A stretch of DNA of 11,854 bases from Actinomycetota bacterium (GTDB lineage: Bacteria; Actinomycetota; Acidimicrobiia; Acidimicrobiales; Ilumatobacteraceae), in assembly GCA_018882725.1 (NCBI GenBank), contig VERK01000049.1:1-11854 (forward strand), read 5' to 3'. Positions within the stretch are counted from its first letter, which is position 1. Each line of letters opens with the position of its first letter. The notes beneath the pieces were generated by a model, which worked only from the letters and a program-made list of their open reading frames with translations, was not told where the DNA came from and ran no database searches. Position numbers and translations under genes: made by a program. Shown piece by piece: positions 1-6,762 of this stretch.

Positions 1-1
1 C

Positions 2-496
2 ACCAAGGCCTACACCACTCGCGTGGGTTCCGGTCCGTTCCCCACCGAGCTGCTCGACGCCAAGGGCGAGGCGCTGGTCGACATCGGTCGCGAGTTCGGC
101 ACGGTGACCGGACGTCGCCGTCGAACCGGTTGGATCGACTGCGTGATGTTGCGTCATGCGGTGCGGGTGAACAGCCTCACCGAGATCGCGCTCACCAAAC
201 TCGACGTTCTCGACACTTTCGACGAAGTGAAGGTGTGCGTCGGCTATCGCCTCGACGGCCGGGAATGCACCGCCTATCCCGATCGAAGTGATCTACTGGC
301 GCGAGTGGAACCGGTGTACGAAACACTGCCGGGTTGGCAGACAACCATCAGCGGATGTCGGAAGGCCGCTGAACTACCCGAGGCCGCCCGCCGGTTCGTC
401 GCACTTGTCGAGCAGGAAGTCGGTGTTCCGGTCCGGATCGTGGGCGTGGGCCCCGAGCGCGATGCGGTGCTGCAGTGGGACGGAGCCTCGACATGA
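2..496 (+). CDS. purA: Adenylosuccinate synthetase, C-terminal part (5' end outside window)
   Basis: This is the last 164 residues of adenylosuccinate synthetase, which joins IMP and aspartate using GTP to make adenylosuccinate in AMP synthesis (cytosolic). The reading frame is open from base 2. Seen in the sequence: TTRVGSGPFPTEL, the conserved segment near the substrate and nucleotide site; GWIDCVMLRHAVRVN; TKLDVLD, the family's guanine-recognition segment; and a closing VGVGPERDAV, typical of the PurA C-terminus. The full enzyme is about 430 residues, so about 60% lies upstream of the window. Its TGA overlaps the purB ATG as ATGA, implying cotranscription and coupled translation with the enzyme of the next step. 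No anomaly is visible in the part shown. Confidence 0.96.
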   Translation, partial: TKAYTTRVGSGPFPTELLDAKGEALVDIGREFGTVTGRRRRTGWIDCVMLRHAVRVNSLTEIALTKLDVLDTFDEVKVCVGYRLDGRECTAYPDRSDLLARVEPVYETLPGWQTTISGCRKAAELPEAARRFVALVEQEVGVPVRIVGVGPERDAVLQWDGAST

Positions 497-1797
497 TTTC
501 GCGTTACTCGCTGCCCGAAATGGAGCAGGTGTTCTCCGACGAATCACGTTTCGGACGCTGGCTCGAAATCGAACTACTCGCCACCGAAGCGCATGCGTCG
601 CTCGGGGTCGTCCCGGCGGCCGATGCCTCGGCCTGTCGAGCGCGAGCGCCTCAAGTCGACACGGCTTTCATCGATGCCGTGCTCGAACGCGAGCGCGTGA
701 CCGACCACGATGTCGCGGCGTTCGTCGATGTGGTACAGACACGAATCGGTGGTCCGGAGAGTTCGTGGATCCACTATGGCCTCACGTCGAGCGACATCGT
801 CGACACCGCCTGGTGCTGGATGCTGCGCGATGCCTCCGACCTTCTCATCGACGCGTCGACTCAACTGATTCGCACTCTCGTGTCGATCGCACAGCGCCAC
901 CGGGGAACCGTGATGATCGGCCGCACCCATGGTGTTCACGCCGAACCCACCACATTCGGAATGAAGGTCGCGCTCTGGGCTCTGCAGGTCGATCGCGATC
1001 GCGAGCGCTTGCGCCGAGCGCGTGAAGCAGTCGCGGTCTGTAAGTTGTCGGGTGCCGTCGGCACCTATTCGAACATCGACCCGCGCGTGGAAGCCACGGT
1101 CGCTGAGAAGCTCGGACTCGTTGCCGTTCCAGCCACGCAGGTGATCGCGCGTGATCGGCACGCCGAGTATCTGTGGGCGTGTGCCTCGCTGGCCGCGACG
1201 TCCGAAATGATCGCGGTCGAATTGCGGCACCTGCAGCGCACCGAAGTTCGTGAAGTCGAAGAGGGATTCAAAGCGGGCCAGAAGGGTTCGTCAGCCATGC
1301 CTCACAAGCGCAATCCCATCTCGGCCGAAACCATCAGTGGGCTCGCGCGGGTGTTGCGCGGAAATCTTCAAGCCGCTCTTCAAGACGTCGCGTTGTGGCA
1401 CGAGCGCGACATCTCGCACAGTTCGGTCGAGCGAATCGTTCTTCCTGACTCGTCGCTCCTCACTCATTACATGGTGCACCGACTCCGCCGTCTTCTCGAA
1501 GGCCTGCAGGTTCATGCTGAGCGCATGCGCGAAAACCTCAACGCCACTCGTGGTCTGGTGTTCAGTCAGCCGGTGTTGCTGGCCCTCGTGAAGAGCGGCA
1601 TGTCTCGGGACGACGCCTATCGAGCGGTTCAAGAAGCGTCGTCGGTGTCGTGGTCGCGAGGCGAACAGTTCCGCTCGGTTCTCGAAGCCGACCCACGACT
1701 CAAGCAGGTTCCGGCCTCGGTTCTCGACGAAGCCTTCGACCTGCGACGTTCGCTCGTCCACGTCGACCGAGTTTTCGACCAGTTGCCCGACGCATGA
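493..1797 (+). CDS. purB: Adenylosuccinate lyase
   Basis: A 434-residue fumarase/aspartase-superfamily enzyme that removes fumarate from adenylosuccinate (giving AMP) and from SAICAR in purine synthesis; family members are homotetramers. Visible motifs: TDHDVAAF (about 70-77, conserved His), YGLTSSDIVDTA (95-106), GRTHGVHAEP (143-152, with the general-acid/base His region) and the superfamily signature GSSAMPHKRNP (265-275) carrying the catalytic-loop serine. Length is normal for the short bacterial PurB class. I chose the ATG at 493 over an in-frame GTG 18 bases upstream because it overlaps the purA stop as ATGA, has GGAG at 482-485 with 7-base spacing, and gives the usual MISRYS N-terminus. 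Its own stop overlaps the pyrE start. Confidence 0.97.
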   Translation: MISRYSLPEMEQVFSDESRFGRWLEIELLATEAHASLGVVPAADASACRARAPQVDTAFIDAVLERERVTDHDVAAFVDVVQTRIGGPESSWIHYGLTSSDIVDTAWCWMLRDASDLLIDASTQLIRTLVSIAQRHRGTVMIGRTHGVHAEPTTFGMKVALWALQVDRDRERLRRAREAVAVCKLSGAVGTYSNIDPRVEATVAEKLGLVAVPATQVIARDRHAEYLWACASLAATSEMIAVELRHLQRTEVREVEEGFKAGQKGSSAMPHKRNPISAETISGLARVLRGNLQAALQDVALWHERDISHSSVERIVLPDSSLLTHYMVHRLRRLLEGLQVHAERMRENLNATRGLVFSQPVLLALVKSGMSRDDAYRAVQEASSVSWSRGEQFRSVLEADPRLKQVPASVLDEAFDLRRSLVHVDRVFDQLPDA

Positions 1798-2366
1798 GTA
1801 CGAACCTGCCTGCTCTCGACCCGGCGCGTGATGCCTTGCGGCAGCACGTTCTCACTCACTCGTTGAAGACGGGCGACTTCACCTTGAAGTCAGGGGCGAA
1901 GAGCACGTGGTTCCTCGACACCAAGCAGACCGCGTGTCGTCCCGACGGCATCGTGTTGGTGGCTGATGTCGCCTTGTCGCTGTTGCCCGCTGACGCCACC
2001 GCCATCGGTGGACTCACGATGGGAGCCGATCCGGTGGCCTTCGGCATCGCGGCCGTAGCGGCCACGCGGGGTCGCCAACTGCGCAGCTTCAGCGTGCGCA
2101 AGGAATCGAAGGATCACGGCGTCACCGGTCGGGTGGCCGGAGCTCTGCAGCCGGGCGATCGCGTGGTGATCACCGAAGACACCGTCACGCGAGGCACGAG
2201 CATCATGGAAGCCGTCGACGTGGTGGAAGGTTTCGGCGCGATTCCGGTTCTGATCACGGTGATCGTCGATCGGGGAGGAACCTGCGGAGCGATGGCAGCC
2301 GAACGCGGTATTCCGTTCGTGCCCATGCTCACCGCACCCGACCTCGGTTTCGGTTACGGCACCTGA
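1794..2366 (+). CDS. pyrE: Orotate phosphoribosyltransferase
   Basis: A 190-residue type I phosphoribosyltransferase that converts orotate and PRPP to OMP in pyrimidine synthesis. Evidence: the PRPP-binding loop VVITEDTVTRGTS (124-136) with the acidic pair E128-D129; the catalytic flexible-loop signature VRKESKDHG (101-109) with its lysines; and the N-terminal FTLKSGAKSTWFLD (29-42), equivalent to the family's FxLxSGxxSxxYxD. The canonical TTG of the PRPP loop reads TRG here, within family variation. The ATG at 1794 overlaps the purB stop (ATGA). No Shine-Dalgarno is obvious, so initiation probably depends on terminating purB ribosomes. It appears to be the last gene of the purA-purB-pyrE unit. 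The orotate assignment rests on the RKExKDHG motif; a different PRTase is unlikely. Confidence 0.9.
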   Translation: MSTNLPALDPARDALRQHVLTHSLKTGDFTLKSGAKSTWFLDTKQTACRPDGIVLVADVALSLLPADATAIGGLTMGADPVAFGIAAVAATRGRQLRSFSVRKESKDHGVTGRVAGALQPGDRVVITEDTVTRGTSIMEAVDVVEGFGAIPVLITVIVDRGGTCGAMAAERGIPFVPMLTAPDLGFGYGT

Positions 2367-2484
2367 TCGTTCGTAGCCGAGTTCACCACCAAGAACGAGA
2401 CATTCGTACCTGGGTCGTTAGTCCTTCGTACCGAATGACCGTGTTCTCTGTTCGTCATGGGCTCGAGCGTTCGACAATGACCAC
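2367..2484 (+). promoter_or_regulatory. Leader of the stress-protein gene with phased TTCGTA repeats
   Basis: This 118-base gap holds no gene. TTCGTA occurs at 2370, 2403 and 2425, so starts are 33 and 22 bases apart, whole turns at 11 bp per turn. The last two copies are identical over 8 bases (TTCGTACC, 2403-2410 and 2425-2432). Between them lies GGGTCGTTAGTCC (2412-2424), which matches much of the core of the actinobacterial DosR/DevR box (GGGACTWWAGTCC) but not its outer bases. GGTCGTT (2413-2419) and AATGACC (2434-2440) form a 7-bp imperfect inverted repeat. GACAAT at 2473-2478, 6 bases before the ATG, could be a -10 box giving a leaderless mRNA. All regulatory roles are inferred. Confidence 0.45.
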
Positions 2485-3429
2485 ATGAGCAACGCCTGGT
2501 CATCTCACATCAACGCCTCGTCCGACGATTCGCGCCCCGTTCTCGTGGGGTACGACGGATCGACCAACTCGGAGATGGCGGTGTGGTGGGCTGCCGATGT
2601 GGCTCGCTCGTCGAAGCGCACGTTGCGCATCTTGACGAGTTACGCCCTGCCCACGATGGTTGCGCTCGGAGTGAGTGCGGGCTACGTGGTCCCGGCGTTG
2701 TCGTCGGAGGAAGTGCACGAAATCGACCTGCGTCATCGCACGATGCTCAACGACTTGGCCGATCGGGTTCGCAAGCAGTTCCCCGACCTACCCGTCGACA
2801 CGTTCCTCGAACAGGGGGCACCCGCCACGGCGATTCTGAAAGCGAGTGACGACGTAGCGATGATCGTGCTCGGAACACGAGGTGTCGGATCAGCCCAAGG
2901 TCTGCTCATGGGCTCGGTCAGTTACGCCGTTGTTCACCGCGCCAAGTGCCCGGTGATGCTGGTCCCGGAGTCGAGCAACCGCTCGATTCCCGGCAAGGTG
3001 GTGGTGGGAGTCGACGGTTCGAGTCGGTCGACCCAGGCTGCGCAGTGGGCGCTGTCGTTGGCCACGTGCATGCAACGTTCGCTCGAAGTGGTGACCGCAT
3101 GGCACTACCCGTATCAGGCGATGGTGCCGGAGGCCGGCATGATGATGGGCCCGAACATCGACGAACTGCGACTCGCTTTGCTGCGCGACGCGAAGCAACT
3201 CGTCGAACGCGAAAAGCATCGCCTCGAAGGTCCGCACGGAACTTCGATCGACGCCAATGCCGTGGAAGGTTCGGCGGCCGACGTCTTGTCGGAGGAAGCC
3301 GGTCCGCAGGACGTGATCGTGGTGTCGTCGAAGAGTCACAGCCTCCTCGCGTCGGTTCTTCTCGGAAGCACCGCGGTCTCACTCGCTCATCGCAGTCGTG
3401 GACCAGTGGTGATCGTTCACCCCGCGTGA
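2485..3429 (+). CDS. Universal stress protein, tandem UspA domains
   Basis: A 314-residue cytosolic protein with two UspA domains, roughly residues 17-162 and 170-313, each beginning with the strand motif VLVGYDGS or VVVGVDGS. Domain 1 carries the full ATP-binding pattern G-2x-G-9x-G-S (G130, G133, G143, S144) followed by HRAKCPVMLVP. In domain 2 the equivalent positions are S281, S284 and G294-S295, so both leading glycines are serine and nucleotide binding may be weakened there. Tandem Usp proteins of this size are common in actinobacteria and often belong to hypoxia or dormancy regulons; the exact role here is not deducible. The ATG at 2485 was chosen because the UspA strand starts 17 residues later and a -10-like GACAAT sits 6 bases upstream. 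It is transcribed alone, with tesB following after 52 bases. Confidence 0.93.
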   Translation: MSNAWSSHINASSDDSRPVLVGYDGSTNSEMAVWWAADVARSSKRTLRILTSYALPTMVALGVSAGYVVPALSSEEVHEIDLRHRTMLNDLADRVRKQFPDLPVDTFLEQGAPATAILKASDDVAMIVLGTRGVGSAQGLLMGSVSYAVVHRAKCPVMLVPESSNRSIPGKVVVGVDGSSRSTQAAQWALSLATCMQRSLEVVTAWHYPYQAMVPEAGMMMGPNIDELRLALLRDAKQLVEREKHRLEGPHGTSIDANAVEGSAADVLSEEAGPQDVIVVSSKSHSLLASVLLGSTAVSLAHRSRGPVVIVHPA

Positions 3430-3452
3430 TGTCGGTCGGTGACCTGATGCGA

Positions 3453-3481
3453 AGTGAGATTCACTGCGTAGCCTGACGAGC
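3453..3481 (+). promoter_or_regulatory. Putative promoter and operator of the thioesterase gene
   Basis: A perfect 5-3-5 inverted repeat AGTGA-GAT-TCACT (3453-3465) sits just before a -10-like TAGCCT (3469-3474), which fits TANNNT and lies 7 bases before the GTG start at 3482. Transcription starting near the GTG would give a leaderless mRNA; no Shine-Dalgarno is present. The palindrome would occupy the -35/-10 spacer, where a repressor would block polymerase. No convincing -35 hexamer is seen. The role is inferred from position and symmetry only. Confidence 0.4.
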
Positions 3482-4330
3482 GTGTCGATCGCCCGCCTGT
3501 TCTCACTCGAGCACCACGGCCCCGACACCTTCGTCGGATCGGGCTACGAGTACCCCTGGGGCGGGCTCTTCGGCGGTCACATCGTCGCGCAGGCGTTGGT
3601 CGCGGCTGCCAACACGGTCGACGCCTCGAATCCCGACCATGTGATGGAGGCGCACTCGCTGCGCGCTTACTTCATCCGTCGCGGCGACACGTCCGAACCA
3701 GTGCGCTACGAAGTCGATCGCATTCGCAACGGCTCGAGTTTCTGCACTCGTCGCGTCGTTGCTCGCCAGTCGAACGGGGCGATCCTCAACATGGAGGCCA
3801 GCTTCCAGATCCGTGAAGATCAACGCGATGTCCAGCCGATCGAGTTCCCGGTTGGTCTCCCGTCGCCTGAGTCGATCGAGAACTCGTCGTGGTCCGAAGG
3901 TTTCGACCGCCGCTGGATCGAACCCGGCTCCACTCCGCGCTCGGGCCGCGAAGGTGCCGGTCGAGCCATGTCGTGGTTCCGAGCCACCGAAGATCTCGGT
4001 GACGCCACGACGGTCGAGTCACGACTGCTTCATCTGTGTGCTCTGTCGTATCTCAGCGACGATCTGCCCACCGATGCCGTGGTACGCGCGCACCCCGACA
4101 TCTCCAGGCGTCCTGATGGTCAGCGCAACTTCCAGGGCGCCAGCCTCGATCACTCGATCTGGTTCCACCGACCCGTACGCAGCGATCAATGGCACTTGCA
4201 CGATTTCACGTGTCACTCCATCGGTAACAGTCGCGGGCTGTCGCTCGGTCACATCTTCAGCCAGGACGGAGTGCTGGTGGCCACCATCGCTCAAGAAGTA
4301 CTGATCCGCGACCTCACGCCGTTCACGTAG
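3482..4330 (+). CDS. tesB: Acyl-CoA thioesterase II (TesB family)
   Basis: A 282-residue double-hotdog enzyme hydrolysing acyl-CoA to free acid and CoA in the cytosol. The N-terminal hotdog contains the family segment GGLFGGHIVAQALVAA (27-42) and SLRAYFIRRGD (59-69). The C-terminal hotdog contains SLDHSIWFHRP (221-231), with D223 matching the family catalytic Asp, then RGLSLGHIFSQDGVLVATIAQE (251-272), with Q271 in the position of the catalytic Gln. The third triad residue, a Thr/Ser, probably falls around C244-S246. Length is normal (E. coli TesB is about 286). The start is a GTG; no in-frame ATG lies nearby and the N-terminus aligns from here. The 3' end overlaps the convergent acyltransferase gene by 40 bases. 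Physiological substrates cannot be read from the sequence. Confidence 0.94.
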   Translation: MSIARLFSLEHHGPDTFVGSGYEYPWGGLFGGHIVAQALVAAANTVDASNPDHVMEAHSLRAYFIRRGDTSEPVRYEVDRIRNGSSFCTRRVVARQSNGAILNMEASFQIREDQRDVQPIEFPVGLPSPESIENSSWSEGFDRRWIEPGSTPRSGREGAGRAMSWFRATEDLGDATTVESRLLHLCALSYLSDDLPTDAVVRAHPDISRRPDGQRNFQGASLDHSIWFHRPVRSDQWHLHDFTCHSIGNSRGLSLGHIFSQDGVLVATIAQEVLIRDLTPFT

Positions 4331-6420
4331 GGCTCGATCGCCGCCGCGAACACCGGCTTCAGCCATTGGGCGTACGCGGTGGTCACGTGATTCGAATCGC
4401 GGTACACCAGCAGATTGCCCACGATGACCGGACAGGCCTTCTCGGTGCACAGCCAATTGATGACGTCGAGGTACTGCACGCCGTTTCGCACCGCTGAATC
4501 GATCACCGTCTGCTGACGTGATGCGCGGACGGCTTTCTCGCGCGACGCGACGCACGACGACACGTCACGTACCGCCTTCGACAAACACACCGGAACGTCT
4601 TGGCCCGGATATGGGGTGTCGGTGACGAGTACGGGCACGACGCCGATCGAGGTGAGTCGAGCGATGAGCGCGTCGTAACCCTTCGACCACACCGAGTCGG
4701 CGAACGGTTGCTTGGTGTCGGGATCGAGTAGCCGGTTCGAGGCAGCGACGAACACGAGATCGACGTCTTGTTCGGCCAGAAGAGAGAACACGTTCTCGCG
4801 CCAGGGCTGACACGCCGGATACGTGGGCCCCACCAGACTGTTGTACGTGATCTCGTCGATGGGCGGGCACCCCGACTTGCTCAGCGGGAGCAGACGCCAA
4901 CCGTTGTCATCGGCGATCGATTCGAGAATCGGGAACCATTGCGCCGCGTGACTGTCACCGAACAGGCCAACGGTGAAGTCGGACGACGGATCCCCGTACT
5001 CGCACAACTTCGGTTGAGTCGCCCCGAAGTCGACGTGGCAGTCATTGTCGTAGATGATCGGTTTGTCACCGGCCGCTCCCCCGATCGATGGTTCGAGATT
5101 GGCCGGAACTTCGTCGGTGTCGACTGCGGCATAAAGAGCGTCGAGTGGTGCAGCCGCGTTGGCGATCGGAGGCGGCGGTCCGTCCGGCACCGGGGCGATG
5201 GTGGTCGTGGTGGATTCGGTTGCGCTGGTCGGAACTGTGGTCGAGGTGGTGGCGATGAGCGTTGGTGTTTCGGCCACCACATCGGTGGAGAGTTCGACAT
5301 CAGCCGAGCGCACGACGAGTCCGGTGCCGACACCTGAAGCGATGAGCACGGCACCGAGCGACAAGGCGAGTACGGGCTTTGCTTGCAGCCGTTCGGAATG
5401 GCGAATCGGGTTCTCGACAAACCGATACGACAGCGACGCGCCTACCAACGACACGGCGATGAGACCGACCCGTTCGAGAACGTTGAGCGATCGACCGGCC
5501 CAGGCTTCGCCGATGATGAGCGCAGGCCAGTGCCACAAGTAGATGGAGTACGAGCGCGCACCGATCCACTGCAACGCCGGATGCCGCAGCACGATCGACG
5601 GACCCCACCGCGAGTCGTCACCACCAGCGAGGGCCGCGGCGGTGCCGAGAACTGGAATGACTGCGAGCCAGCCCGGAAACGCCATGGTCTCGTCGAGCCA
5701 GAATGCGGCGAACACGACCGCGGCGATGCCCATCCACGCCAACGCATTGCGAACGTCGCCGGCGATCACGCGGACCCACGGCCAGGCGATGGCGAGCAGT
5801 GCTCCGATGCCGAGTTCCCAGGCCCGCGTGTGCAGGCCGAAGAAGGCCCACGGCTGAGATGCTTCGGTCTGCCAGACGCACAACGCGAACGATGCGATGC
5901 TGATCGCCGAGATGGTGATGGTGGCGCGGGTTCGCGATCGACCAGCTCGCCACAAGAGAACGAGCAGAAGTGTCGGCCAGATCACGTAGAACTGTTCTTC
6001 GACCGACAGCGACCAGAAATGCTGCAGTGGCGACGGAGGGATTCCGGCCTGCAGGTAGTCGGTGTTGCGTCCGGCGAACACCATGTTCGACACGAATCCG
6101 GCGGCAGCGATCGAATCCGAACCGAGATTCTTCAGACGAAGTGGTTCGAGCCATACCCACGATGCGGTGGCCGTGAGCACGATCACGAGTGCCGAAGCCG
6201 GAAGGAGTCGTCGGGCGCGACGCGCGTAGAAGTTGCCGATGGAGATCGAGCCGGAGTTGTCGTGTTCGCGCAACAGCAAACTGGTGATCAGGAATCCGGA
6301 GATGACGAAAAAGACGTCGACGCCGATGAAACCTCCGTCGAGGCCGAGGAAATGGGCGTGGTAGAGAACCACGAGCCCGACGGCGAGTGCGCGCAACCCC
6401 TCGATGTCGCGTCTCAACAT
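4291..6420 (-). CDS. Membrane acyltransferase (acyltransferase family 3) fused to SGNH domain
   Basis: A 709-residue OafA/YrhL-like protein. Residues 1-370 are a polytopic acyltransferase-3 domain: RRDIEGLRALAV (3-14), the LYHAH catalytic-His region (19-23), GGFIGVDVFFVISGFLIT (29-46), HFWSLSVEEQFY (134-145) and SYSIYLWHWP (290-299). A Thr/Pro-rich linker (about 375-420) leads to an extracytoplasmic SGNH hydrolase-like domain with block I FGDSHAAQW (487-495, nucleophile S490) and DSNH (675-678) near the C-terminus. Family members O-acetylate cell-surface glycans: the membrane part passes acyl groups across and the SGNH domain transfers them. The target here is unknown; no glycan-synthesis genes are adjacent. 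The ATG at 6418-6420 is secure because the family begins right at RRDI/DGLRA, yet it lies only 4 bases after tRNA-Phe, with no room for a ribosome binding site outside the tRNA. Confidence 0.93.
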   Translation of the reverse strand: MLRRDIEGLRALAVGLVVLYHAHFLGLDGGFIGVDVFFVISGFLITSLLLREHDNSGSISIGNFYARRARRLLPASALVIVLTATASWVWLEPLRLKNLGSDSIAAAGFVSNMVFAGRNTDYLQAGIPPSPLQHFWSLSVEEQFYVIWPTLLLVLLWRAGRSRTRATITISAISIASFALCVWQTEASQPWAFFGLHTRAWELGIGALLAIAWPWVRVIAGDVRNALAWMGIAAVVFAAFWLDETMAFPGWLAVIPVLGTAAALAGGDDSRWGPSIVLRHPALQWIGARSYSIYLWHWPALIIGEAWAGRSLNVLERVGLIAVSLVGASLSYRFVENPIRHSERLQAKPVLALSLGAVLIASGVGTGLVVRSADVELSTDVVAETPTLIATTSTTVPTSATESTTTTIAPVPDGPPPPIANAAAPLDALYAAVDTDEVPANLEPSIGGAAGDKPIIYDNDCHVDFGATQPKLCEYGDPSSDFTVGLFGDSHAAQWFPILESIADDNGWRLLPLSKSGCPPIDEITYNSLVGPTYPACQPWRENVFSLLAEQDVDLVFVAASNRLLDPDTKQPFADSVWSKGYDALIARLTSIGVVPVLVTDTPYPGQDVPVCLSKAVRDVSSCVASREKAVRASRQQTVIDSAVRNGVQYLDVINWLCTEKACPVIVGNLLVYRDSNHVTTAYAQWLKPVFAAAIEPYVNGVRSRISTS

Positions 6421-6424
6421 GCGG

Positions 6425-6497
6425 TGGTCGAGACCGGCGTCGATCCGGTGACCCCACGCTTTTCAGGCGTGTGCTCTGCCAACTGAGCTACTCGACC
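6425..6497 (-). tRNA. tRNA-Phe (GAA)
   Basis: Read on the minus strand the cloverleaf is complete. The acceptor GGTCGAG pairs with CTCGACC, the D-arm is GCTC-AGTTGGCAG-(G)AGC, the anticodon stem CACGC/GCGTG encloses loop CTGAAAA (anticodon GAA), and the T-stem ACCGG/CCGGT encloses ATCGACG. Position 54 is A rather than the near-universal T. The discriminator is A, followed by CCG, so CCA is not encoded and must be added by the CCA-adding enzyme, unlike the two upstream tRNAs. The acyltransferase ATG follows after only 4 bases. Confidence 0.95.
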
Positions 6498-6523
6498 GTG
6501 TGCTCTCGGCGAACCGATTGCAC

Positions 6524-6600
6524 TGGCGGTCCCGACGGGACTCGAACCCGCGACCTCCGGCTTGACAGGCCGGCGTGAACTCCAACTTCACCACGAGACC
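6524..6600 (-). tRNA. tRNA-Asp (GTC)
   Basis: Minus-strand cloverleaf: acceptor GGTCTCG with CGGGACC (one G-T pair), D-stem GTGA/TCAC around AGTTGGAGT, anticodon stem CCGGC/GCCGG with loop CTGTCAA (anticodon GTC), and T-arm GCGGG-TTCGAGT-CCCGT. The discriminator is G and CCA is encoded, ending at 6524. It lies 26 bases upstream of tRNA-Phe and 9 bases downstream of tRNA-Glu, so the three are almost certainly one precursor transcript. Confidence 0.97.
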
Positions 6601-6609
6601 AGATTTGGC

Positions 6610-6685
6610 TGGCACCCCCAACGGGATTCGAACCCGTGCCGCCACCTTGAAAGGGTGGTGTCCTAGGCCACTAGACGATGGGGGC
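6610..6685 (-). tRNA. tRNA-Glu (TTC)
   Basis: Minus-strand cloverleaf: acceptor GCCCCCA with TGGGGGT (terminal G1-T72 wobble), D-arm GTCTAGTGGCCTAGGAC, anticodon stem CCACC/GGTGG with loop CTTTCAA (anticodon TTC), and T-arm CACGGG-TTCGAAT-CCCGT. The discriminator is G and CCA is encoded at 6610-6612. It is the first member of the Glu-Asp-Phe cluster, an order common in actinobacteria. Confidence 0.97.
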
Positions 6686-6714
6686 TAGGTACTTGTCCTG
6701 CTGAGAGGATTGCC

Positions 6715-6720
6715 AGCCTA
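6715..6720 (-). promoter_or_regulatory. Possible -10 box for the tRNA cluster
   Basis: The 77-base gap between DUF2017 and tRNA-Glu (6686-6762) holds no gene. On the minus strand TAGGCT (6720 down to 6715) fits TANNNT and lies about 30 bases before the tRNA-Glu 5' end, a normal precursor leader. No good -35 is seen and no clear terminator follows DUF2017, so read-through from clpS-DUF2017 is also possible. Confidence 0.3.
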
Positions 6721-6762
6721 GCGGAGGGTCACCACCGCCACACCGGGCGATTGTTTCGCAGG

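Noticed and set aside
5383..6486. Long + strand open frame (367 codons) antisense to the acyltransferase
   Set aside because: Its product is a low-complexity Arg/Glu/Asp/Gly-rich sequence with no family motif, as expected from the shadow of a GC-rich gene, and it also runs through a tRNA.
6686..6762. Intrinsic terminator after DUF2017
   Set aside because: No stable GC hairpin followed by a T-run was found on the minus strand, only weak GGCGG/CCTCC complementarity.
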